From Armatimonadota bacterium (GTDB taxonomy: Bacteria; Armatimonadota; Fimbriimonadia; Fimbriimonadales; ATM1): DNA of 13,752 nt. Numbering within the stretch: the stretch's first letter is position 1; each line of letters starts with the position of its first letter. The DNA is taken from assembly GCA_003695835.1 (NCBI GenBank), contig RFHN01000171.1, forward strand, positions 1 through 13,752, read 5' to 3'. The notes under the pieces are model-generated. The model did no database searches. It saw nothing but the letters and a program-made list of their open reading frames with translations, and was not told where the DNA came from. Below, one piece after another: positions 1 to 7,600 of this stretch. Both the position numbers and the translations under genes were made by a program.

Positions 1-809
1 ACCTTCAGGTCATCGAGACCGTGAGCGCCGTGAGCGCTTTGGCGTATGTGAACTCTCTGCTTGCCGAGCAAGCGAGCCGAATGGCCAGCCTCGAAGCGAT
101 GGGCAAAGTCTCTCATGACATCGGCAACCTTGCGGCGTCCCTGTACTCCCACGTGCTTCTGCTCAGCCCGGCCGTGGAAGAAGTCGCGCCTGCTGGCGAA
201 GCGTCCGAGTTTCTCCGCGACGGTTTTCGTTGTTTGGCTGAGTCCGTAGACCGAATCGTGGGCTACAGTCGGCTGATTTCGGACCTGTCCGCCGGTCGTC
301 CCTTGCGACCGAACCGAAAGCCGGCGAGATTCTCGGACGTTGTCCGGGAAGCGGTTTCGTACCTCGAGCCGGAAGCGCGGAAGAAAGGCGTGGAGCTCGT
401 GGTGACGACGGCGGTGGAGGAACCCACCGCTCTCGACACCCTGTACGTATTTCGGATTGCGCAGAACGTAGTCGGTAACGCAATCAAGGCAGCAACGGAA
501 CGGGAGGGCGTGGGCGGTCGCGTTCGGGTGACGACCAGCCTCGCGGACGGGTGTCACCTGCTCGAGGTGGAAGATGACGGTCCGGGCATGCCGGAGGAAG
601 TGCGGGAGCGAATCGTTCGGGGCTTGGCGGTATCGGGTTGGCGCCGGAGCGGCGGCTCCGGGTGGGGTACGAAGATCGTGCACGAGCTGGTGGGCGCGCT
701 CGGGGGTTCGATTGAGGTAGACAGTGCGCCCGGTGAAGGCACCACGTTCCGAGTGCGACTCCCCGCCGTCCCCTGCGTAGAGGAGCGGGAAGCCGGCGCG
801 CGGACGTAG
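1..809 (+). CDS. Sensor histidine kinase, C-terminal part (5' end outside the window)
   Basis: Signal-transduction histidine kinase whose ATPase domain phosphorylates its own dimerisation-helix histidine. The reading frame is open to the left edge. A GTG at 21 is available, but the preceding codons (LQVIET) continue smoothly into a helix that resembles the last helix of a GAF domain, so I infer the real start lies upstream. Counting from the GTG, the H-box is SHDIGN with His32, closer to the 'AHDFNN' type than to 'SHELRTP'. The HATPase domain follows: N-box with Asn149 and Asn153, G1 box DDGPGM at 185-190, G2 box GSGWGTKIV at 212-220, then the usual GGSIEVDSAPGEGTTF strand and turn. No receiver domain or membrane segment is in the visible part. 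The next gene starts 26 bases downstream, suggesting one operon. Family assignment is secure; the signal and the partner regulator are unknown. Confidence 0.9.
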   Translation, partial: LQVIETVSAVSALAYVNSLLAEQASRMASLEAMGKVSHDIGNLAASLYSHVLLLSPAVEEVAPAGEASEFLRDGFRCLAESVDRIVGYSRLISDLSAGRPLRPNRKPARFSDVVREAVSYLEPEARKKGVELVVTTAVEEPTALDTLYVFRIAQNVVGNAIKAATEREGVGGRVRVTTSLADGCHLLEVEDDGPGMPEEVRERIVRGLAVSGWRRSGGSGWGTKIVHELVGALGGSIEVDSAPGEGTTFRVRLPAVPCVEEREAGART

Positions 810-835
810 GGAACGGTAGACGAACGACGCTGGAG

Positions 836-1768
836 ATGAAAGCATTTCTGTATTGGACTGGATATGTGACGTTCTGCCTGGTCGCGTTGCTGGGCGGCGT
901 CGTTACGGCTTACGTTGGCTCAAACCCTGCCGTGCAGATCCTGCTGCGCGAGGCGATTACGCCCGGATCCCAGAACCCCCTGCCCAAGGACGAGCTTTAC
1001 ATTCTGCTGCTCGGCGCGGACGAACAGAGGATGTACGGCGGAAAGGTCATTGAAGACGCGAGGGGGCGGACGGACACGATCCAACTCATCCGCTGCAACT
1101 TTAAAGAGAACTCGATCGGCATGCTGCAGATCCCTCGGGACACTGAAGTCAGCATCCCCGGCCACGGAAGAGGAAAGATCAACGCCGTGCACGTCTTCTA
1201 TGGGCCCGAGGCTGTCCGCGATACGGTAGCTGAGCTGACCGGAATCCGCGCGGACAAGATCGTGCTCGTGAACTATGACACGATCCGCCGCGTTGTGGAT
1301 CTGCTGGGTGGCGTGGAGATCGACGTGCCCAAGGATATGCGCTACCGCGATCGCCGAGGAGACCTGGATATCAACCTCAAGAAAGGTCTGCAAGTCCTGA
1401 GTGGGGATCAGGTGGTCGGATTCCTCCGATACCGCAAAGACAGCGACTTCTTCCGTGGCGAGCGTCAGCAGATGTTCCTGGATGCCCTTCGCAAGCGCAT
1501 ACAGGAGAAGGGGCTGACGTTATCCGATCTCGACCGACTGTCCCGCGAGGCCGTGCGCTTGGTGCAGGGCAATCTGTCCCAAGAGGAACTGATCTACCTC
1601 GGAATGTGGGCGAAGGAGGTTCCTCCCGGGAACGTCAAGACGGGGCGGCTGCCGGTTCGAGATGGTCATGGAACGAATCTGTTGGTGATTGAGAGCGAGG
1701 TGCGCCAAGCGTTGATTGACGCTGGGTTGCTGGACGATCCGGCCAAGTCGGTGGCTGCGAGCCAATGA
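836..1768 (+). CDS. LytR-CpsA-Psr (LCP) family envelope glycopolymer transferase-like protein
   Basis: 310 residues. LCP proteins transfer lipid-pyrophosphate-linked glycopolymers to the cell wall in Gram-positive bacteria; their role in other lineages is less clear. A short cytoplasmic N-terminus and one membrane helix (about 9-28) place the catalytic domain outside the membrane. Family motifs appear in order: LLLGAD (57-62), GRTDT (77-81), IPRDT with Arg101-Asp102, GKINAVH (113-119), DLLGGVEIDVP (155-165), and the late FLRYRKDSDFFRGERQQ (196-212), whose Arg and Asp residues form the pyrophosphate pocket in characterised homologues. Length is typical for a minimal LCP protein. The ATG is directly preceded by GGAG with no spacer, so initiation may depend on coupling to the kinase gene. 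The stop overlaps the next start by four bases (ATGA). The polymer it handles cannot be told from sequence. Confidence 0.92.
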   Translation: MKAFLYWTGYVTFCLVALLGGVVTAYVGSNPAVQILLREAITPGSQNPLPKDELYILLLGADEQRMYGGKVIEDARGRTDTIQLIRCNFKENSIGMLQIPRDTEVSIPGHGRGKINAVHVFYGPEAVRDTVAELTGIRADKIVLVNYDTIRRVVDLLGGVEIDVPKDMRYRDRRGDLDINLKKGLQVLSGDQVVGFLRYRKDSDFFRGERQQMFLDALRKRIQEKGLTLSDLDRLSREAVRLVQGNLSQEELIYLGMWAKEVPPGNVKTGRLPVRDGHGTNLLVIESEVRQALIDAGLLDDPAKSVAASQ

Positions 1769-2568
1769 TCTTCCCGTTCTTCGTATTGGAGGACGAGGAC
1801 GAAGATCGCGACGTCGAGCGCAGGAAGAATCCGTACCTGACGGGCGCCGGCCTCCGTTGGTTGATCGTGATCTTCGTTGTGCTCGTTTCGGGGGCCTTGG
1901 CGTACATCAAGCTCGTTTGGGAACCGGCGCGGTGGCCGCTTCACATCAAGGGAGATCTCCGTGCGATACACGGCGCACTCTTCCTCTATGCGGAGCAGAA
2001 CAACGACGGTCTTCCGGTGGCGTACACGCGGACCGGAACCGGCGTCCTAACCGATGCGCAGGGACGTCCCGCCTGTTGGGCATCCCAACTCTCGGACTAT
2101 ATATCGGATGTGGACCACTTCACCAGTCCCGCAGTCCCGAAAGAGTGGGGCACGCCAATTGCCTACCGAGAGAGGATCACGAACAAACTGAGCGAGGCGA
2201 CGCTCAGCTACGGCATCGTCTCTTGGGCAACCCTGCCACCCACGAGGACCTATCTCATGGAGAAGTATCAGGTTCTGGTGGCGGAGACGATCTCGAACGG
2301 CAAAGGCGGTTCGTACGATCCGTCGCCACTGCCGGGGGGCGTCCCAGACGGCTTCCTCATCGGATACGACAACAGCAACGACCAACCGACGTCCGCTTCG
2401 AAATTCGTAACCAGGCTCGCCTTCATCGGCGAAACGGATGATCCGACGAAGAAGCAACCGGTGCACAAGGGCGGAGTCTTGGCGCTCTTCCCCGATGGAC
2501 GAGTCGGCCGGCTGCTTCCAACCGACGTCATCGTTTCCGAAGGTACACTCCAAAACCGATGGCGATAA
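1765..2568 (+). CDS. Membrane-anchored H-X9-DG pseudopilin-like protein lacking a prepilin leader
   Basis: 267 residues, no assigned function. The N-terminus is a soluble, strongly acidic segment (DEDEDRD around 11-17), followed by one membrane helix at about 31-50. The rest resembles the H-X9-DG class of pseudopilin-like proteins: LRAIHGALFLYAEQNNDGLP (65-84) matches the 'LKQIGLALHMYAQDNNGRFP' type of helix, CWASQLSDYI (104-113) matches the 'W..L.PY' stretch, and His234 is followed by exactly nine residues and Asp244-Gly245 in HKGGVLALFPDG. The usual leader and its methylated N-terminus (GFTLIE type) are missing, so prepilin peptidase processing is unlikely and the protein probably stays tethered. 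It starts inside the LCP stop (ATGA), indicating translational coupling, and precedes the PilZ gene. I infer an envelope structural or accessory role. The pseudopilin relationship is fairly sure, the function is not. Confidence 0.7.
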   Translation: MIFPFFVLEDEDEDRDVERRKNPYLTGAGLRWLIVIFVVLVSGALAYIKLVWEPARWPLHIKGDLRAIHGALFLYAEQNNDGLPVAYTRTGTGVLTDAQGRPACWASQLSDYISDVDHFTSPAVPKEWGTPIAYRERITNKLSEATLSYGIVSWATLPPTRTYLMEKYQVLVAETISNGKGGSYDPSPLPGGVPDGFLIGYDNSNDQPTSASKFVTRLAFIGETDDPTKKQPVHKGGVLALFPDGRVGRLLPTDVIVSEGTLQNRWR

Positions 2569-2600
2569 ACCCTGGGAGGACAAGCGCCTGGGGGGCGCGG

Positions 2601-3251
2601 ATGAGCCGGGCGCTTGCAGAGATTTCGGGACTCCAATGTGCTCCGGGTTCGCTCGCTGAGTACAGAGACTCGGCGCGCAAATCTGGCAAGCGACTGCCCG
2701 ACGAGTTGGAGGACCAAGAATGCTCGATCTGTTTTGCTGGCGCGGAGATCGAAGGGATCTCTCGCGCCAACGGTTCCACATTCGTTTTCGAGGCTGAAAG
2801 CGCCTTGCCCGCGATGCCCGTCGGTTCCGAGATGCGCCTCAAGTGTCGCGAAGGCTCGCTACGCTGTTTGGTCCTCGGCGCAGAAGAGAATCGCCTGCGG
2901 TTGGCCCGCGCGCCCAACCGATGTGAGCGGCGTCGGCACACCCGTCACCCTGTCGAGGGCGTCGCGGTTGTACACTTCCCGGAAGGCCGGGAGGCGGAAG
3001 CCTCTTTGACGGACCTTTCGGAGGGCGGCGCCGGGATCGTGAGCGGTTGCCTGCTCGAGGTCGGGGAGCCTGTTCGACTGTTCCTTCGGGTCGCCGGCCT
3101 GAAACGGATCTCGTATGAAGTGGACGGCTGGGTGGCAAACTGCAAGCCTGGTAGCGGACATGGCTTCTGTATTGGCATCCAGTTTCGGGACCTGCCCGAG
3201 GACCTGAAAGACGAGATTCGGCGCATGCGCCAGCCGAAGCATCCCGAATGA
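2601..3251 (+). CDS. PilZ-domain protein, probable c-di-GMP receptor (YcgR-like layout)
   Basis: 216 residues from the ATG at 2601. An in-frame ATG at 2559 would give 230 residues and a 10-base overlap with the preceding gene. I prefer 2601 because a G-run (2590-2595) sits five bases ahead of it and the extra N-terminal residues look unconserved. Numbered from 2559, the PilZ domain spans about 121-215: RRHTR (125-129) is the RxxxR arginine motif and DLSEGG (152-157) is the D/NxSxxG motif, the two signatures that bind c-di-GMP. IGIQF (205-209) is the usual late strand. The preceding part (about 65-120, including GSEMRLKC) resembles the N-terminal beta domain of YcgR-type proteins. No membrane segment is seen, so it should be cytoplasmic. 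The start of the cytochrome gene overlaps its stop by four bases. Ligand binding is likely; the output partner is unknown, but membrane-bound neighbours are candidates. Confidence 0.85.
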   Translation: MSRALAEISGLQCAPGSLAEYRDSARKSGKRLPDELEDQECSICFAGAEIEGISRANGSTFVFEAESALPAMPVGSEMRLKCREGSLRCLVLGAEENRLRLARAPNRCERRRHTRHPVEGVAVVHFPEGREAEASLTDLSEGGAGIVSGCLLEVGEPVRLFLRVAGLKRISYEVDGWVANCKPGSGHGFCIGIQFRDLPEDLKDEIRRMRQPKHPE

Positions 3252-4495
3252 AACTCCCGGCTCAGCGGCTTCTCGGCGCAGGTCTTCTTTCCGTGGCAAT
3301 CTGCACGGTTGCCCTCGCGCTCACGGGCCTATCCCTCTCCCGTGTCTACCAGCCGACTGCGGAGGGGGCATACGCCAGCCTTCAGACGATGTCGAACGCG
3401 TACAAGGCGCTCCAAGCCGTCCACTATTGGCTTGCGTTCTTCGCTGTGCTGACTTCAGGCCTGACAATATTCGGAATGCTGTGGTATGGGTGGTGGCGGA
3501 GCGCACGGGGCCTGTGGTGGAGTGCGCTGGCTCTCGGCTTGCTGGTCTACGGAGCGCAGGTAACGGGTAAGCCACTACCGCTTACGCAGCATGACGCTCG
3601 GACGATGCTGACCGAAGCGCGGATCGCAGGCTCCGCCCCGGGCTTGGGGCCGGCAGTGAAAGACTGGATTCTGCCGGGAGGCACGGTGAACGACGGCTCG
3701 CTCGGGCGCTGGTACCAGCTCCACCGTTGGCTGACTGGAGCCGGGAGCCTTCTCGTATCGGTTGGCCTACTCGTGTGGATGTGGCGAAGGAAGATGCCGG
3801 TGGGCGGCTATTGGACCCTGGCTCCGTTGGCGCTCGGCTTGCTCTTGGCGGCTACGGTCGGCGCTCCCGCCGGGACGCCTGCCACTCACCAGGACCTCCG
3901 GATGGGTGGACCGGTGGCGCCCATGTGGTACGCCGTGCCGATGCACGCGTTGCTGAAGTGGTCGCAGGGGCTGAGCCCGTCGCTGGGCTGGGTCGGAGCG
4001 ATCGCGATCCCGACGGCGCTGGCGGTCTTTGCGTTCGCACTTCCCTTCTTGGGGCGCGGAAAGTGGGCGCCGGTATGGGTGCGCGGCTTGGGGCTGTTCG
4101 GGGCATTGGTCGTCGTAGTCGCCTTTGCCCAGTTCGGCAGCCAAATGCAAAGCCCCGCCTCGCGCGCGGCTCCCGACATAGATACCGCGATGCATTCCGG
4201 GACTCCGGGAATGATGGACTCCGAGCGCATGAACGAAACCATGATGCGTATGGGGGCGCGTCTCTTCGACGAACAAGGCTGTCGGAACTGCCATTCCTTG
4301 GACGGCAAGGGCGCCAGCGGCCCCGGACCCGCGCTCGATGGCATCGGGGCGCTGAAGCCCAGTCGCTCTTGGTTCGTTTCCTTCCTGAAGGATCCAGCCG
4401 CCCAGGGCGCTGCGCTGATGCCGTCTTACGGACATCTTTCCTCCGAAGAGTTGAACGCATTGGCGGAGTTTCTCCGCGCTCAGCGAAAACAGTAG
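3248..4495 (+). CDS. Cytochrome b-like membrane protein fused to a C-terminal cytochrome c domain
   Basis: 415 residues, about seven membrane helices (roughly 10-30, 57-80, 88-108, 158-178, 188-206, 246-266, 277-297) and then a class I cytochrome c domain (about 330-413) with heme site CRNCH (345-349) and probable distal ligand Met391 in LMPSYGHLS. The membrane part matches cytochrome b of bc complexes in order: TG..L..VYQPTAEGAYAS near helix A, a helix B with His59, LPGGTVNDGSLGRWYQLH with His159 in helix D, and PMWYAVPMHALLK (225-237) matching the PEWY region. His59 and His159 are 100 residues apart, as are the heme bL ligands of true cytochrome b, but the second His of each helix is absent (Thr73, Gly173), and PEWY reads PMWY. 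I infer a quinol- or membrane-linked redox protein with at most one b heme. No Rieske gene is visible. It is last in the run, overlapping the PilZ stop by four bases. Confidence 0.75.
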   Translation: MKLPAQRLLGAGLLSVAICTVALALTGLSLSRVYQPTAEGAYASLQTMSNAYKALQAVHYWLAFFAVLTSGLTIFGMLWYGWWRSARGLWWSALALGLLVYGAQVTGKPLPLTQHDARTMLTEARIAGSAPGLGPAVKDWILPGGTVNDGSLGRWYQLHRWLTGAGSLLVSVGLLVWMWRRKMPVGGYWTLAPLALGLLLAATVGAPAGTPATHQDLRMGGPVAPMWYAVPMHALLKWSQGLSPSLGWVGAIAIPTALAVFAFALPFLGRGKWAPVWVRGLGLFGALVVVVAFAQFGSQMQSPASRAAPDIDTAMHSGTPGMMDSERMNETMMRMGARLFDEQGCRNCHSLDGKGASGPGPALDGIGALKPSRSWFVSFLKDPAAQGAALMPSYGHLSSEELNALAEFLRAQRKQ

Positions 4496-4624
4496 AGCGG
4501 CAGCGGCTCGAACTGAATCCCTTTCGCGTTTCGGATCGTCTCTACTGACGCCGCTTGGGAGATTCTCGCGCTTGCGCTCCACGCCTGCCCCGAGTGTGCC
4601 AAACTGACGATAGCGATACGATCC
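4496..4624. other. Intergenic gap before dnaE, no confident signal
   Basis: 129 bases between the cytochrome gene and dnaE. I see no stable hairpin with a U-run that would end the upstream operon, and no convincing Shine-Dalgarno sequence before the dnaE ATG. TACGAT (4617-4622), immediately before the ATG, fits a TANNNT -10 pattern, but it is too close to the start for a normal leader and has no matching -35, so I do not call a promoter. Confidence 0.4.
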
Positions 4625-7600
4625 ATGGCCGTTGATTTTGTGCATCTGCACAATCACAGTGAATACAGCCTTCTCGACGGCGCCCAGCGCATCGAGACGA
4701 TGGTCCAGCACGCTAAGGCGAATGGGATGACCGCCTTGGCGCTGACAGACCACGGCGTGATGTACGGCGCGATGGAGTTCTACTACGCTTGCCAAGAGCA
4801 CGGCATCAAGCCGATCCTCGGCATGGAAGCGTATGTGATCTCCGAGCAGGAGAAGGGAGCGCGGCCACAGACCTACCACCTTTTGCTTCTTGCCGAAACG
4901 CGAGAAGGCTACCGCAATCTCTGCAAGCTCGCCACGCTGAGCGCGCAGAATCCGGTATCCGGCAAGCCTGCAATCGACCTTCGGACGCTCGCTGACCACG
5001 CAAAGGGCATCGTGTCCTCGACGACGTGTCTCTCCGGCGAAGTCTGTACGCTTCTTGCGGAAGGTAACGAGAAGGGCGCCCGAAAGGCGATGGAGAGGTA
5101 CCTCGACATATTCGGCCGCGACCGGTACTTCGTCGAGCTCCAGGATCACGGCATTCCCGTTCAGAAGCAGGTCAACGAGAGTCTCATTCAGATCGCCAAG
5201 GAGATGGATCTCCCGCTCATCTGTACGAACGACTCCCACTATCTGCGCAAGGAAGACGCGGACGCTCACGATGTCTTGCTGTGCATCCAGACTGGGAAGC
5301 AGGTGAGCGAGTCCGACCGCCTGCGCTTTGACACGAAAGAGTTCTATCTGAAGGCGCCGGACGAAATGGCGGAAGTGTTCGCTCACGTACCGGAGGCGCT
5401 CTCGAACACGGTTCATCTCGCCGAACGGATCCACACGGATCTGGCTCAAGAGATGGTGGAGCTGCCGGATCCTGATCTCCCCGAAGGCGTTACGCCTCAG
5501 GAGTATCTCCGGCACCTGGCATACGAGGGCGTGAAGGAGAGGCTGGGCAACCCGTCCGACGAACACTTCGAGCGGCTCGACTACGAGCTGGGCGTGATCG
5601 AGCAGACCGGTTTCGCGAAGTACTTCCTCGTCGTCCGCGAGTTCGCCCAGTTTGCCAGGAGACACGGGATCCGGTTTGGCCCCAGAGGCTCGGCTGCGGG
5701 CTCGTTGGTCAGCTTTGCGATCGGCATCACGGATATCGATCCGATCCGCTGGGGACTGACTTTCGAGCGATTCCTCAATCCGGAGCGAATCGCGATGCCC
5801 GACATTGACATGGACTTCGAAGACACGCGGCGCGACGAAGTGATCCAGTTCGCGCGAGAACGTTTCGGGCAAGAACACGTCGCCCAAATCATCACGTTCG
5901 GAACGATGGGCGCGAAGCAGTCTATCCGCGATGCCGCACGCGCCCTCGGCATCCGCGCCGACGTAGCGGACCGTCTCTGCCGTCTTATCCCTTCTCTTCC
6001 CGGCGCCACCATCGAGAGCGCGATCAGGGAGATCGAGCAGTTCCGCGCCGAGTACGAGAAAGACGAAGAGGTCCGCCGCCTGGTGGACACGGCGCGAGAG
6101 CTGGAGGGAGTGGCGAGGCATGCCGGTGTCCACGCCGCAGGCATCGTCATCAGCAAGGAACCGATCGCGGAGATCGTTCCAATTGGACGAAGCGCTGACG
6201 GGCAACCGCTCACCCAGTACCCGATGGAGATCCTCGAGAAGCTCGGCCTTCTCAAGATGGACATCCTCGGCCTCTCGAACCTCACCGTCGTCTCTCGATG
6301 CCTCGACTACATTGAGAGGGCTGGGAAACCGCGCCTCAGGATCGAAGAGATCCCGCTCGACGACAAGGAGACGTTCGAAATGCTGGGCAGGGGCGAAACG
6401 GCGGGCGTGTTCCAACTGGAAGGCTCCGGGATGACGCGCTACGTCCAGCAACTCAAGCCGGACAGCCTCGGCGAACTCGCTGCGATGGTCGCCCTCTATC
6501 GGCCGGGGCCGATGGATCACATCCCGCGGTACATTGATGGCAAGTTCGGCCGCGTGAAACCGACCTACCTCGACCCGAGGATGGAGCCGATCCTCGCCGA
6601 GACGTACGGCGTCATCGTTTACCAGGACCAAGTCCTTCAGCTCGTTCGAGCGCTTGCCGGCTTCTCCCTCGGTGAAGCGGATGTCCTCCGCAAAGCGATG
6701 GGCAAGAAGAAGAAGGAGCTGCTGGAGGAGTCCGAAGCCAAGTTCATCGCCGGGGCGGTCCAGAACGGAATGACGGAGAAAGCCGCGCGCGAGGTGTTCG
6801 AGCTATTGAGGCCGTTCGCTGGGTACGCCTTCAACAAAGCGCACGCCGTTTGCTACGGCCTTCTCGCCTACCAGACTGCCTACCTGAAGGCGCATTACCC
6901 CGTCGAGTACATGGCCGCGATCCTAACCGCCTATCAAGGCAACACGGACAAGGTGGTGGGCTATATCAACGAGTGTCGGCGCATGGGAATCGAGGTCCTC
7001 CCACCCGACGTCAACCGCTCCGACATTTCGTTTACCGTGGACGAGGTCGAGGGACGGGCGTGTGTTCGCTTCGGCCTGGGCGCGATCAAGGGCATCGGCG
7101 AAGCGGCGATCAAGAACATTCTCAAGGCGCGAGAGGATGGGCCGTTCAAGGGGCTGTTCGACTTCGTTACGCGTGTCCGCGAGCATGGAAGCATCAACAA
7201 GACGGCTTTGGAAGCCCTGATCAAGGCAGGAGCGCTCGATTCCTTCGCAGAACACAGGCGGATCCTGCTCGAGTCCATGGAGTCGGCGCTGTCGTTCGCG
7301 GACCAACAGGCCAAAAACCGTGAGAGCGGCCAGCGCGACCTCTTTGGCGGCGACTCGGACGACTCCACGGAGACGCATCCCCCCTTGGCTCAGGCGGAGC
7401 CGCCGGAACGCGCAGTGCTGCGCTCCATGGAGCGAGAAGTACTGGGTATCTGCCTCAGCGATCACCCACTCCGCGGATTGGAAGAGACGCTCGACCGGAT
7501 TGCCAGCCATCCTTTGAGCGATCTGGCGGAGGTGCCCGACGATGAGAACGTCCGCCTCGTCGGGGTCGTCGCCGAACTGCAGCGAAGGACCACGCGCCGC

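Noticed and set aside
4555..4622. Promoter for dnaE from TTGGGA, TTGCGC or TACGAT
   Set aside because: None of the -35-like and -10-like hexamers pair with 16-18 bp spacing, and TACGAT is only two bases from the ATG.
3767..6631. Long minus-strand open frame (954 codons) opposite the cytochrome gene and dnaE
   Set aside because: It lies antisense to two genes with clear homology and conserved active-site residues. Its translation is rich in Arg, Leu, Val, Asp and His with no recognisable domain, as expected from the reverse complement of GC-rich coding sequence.
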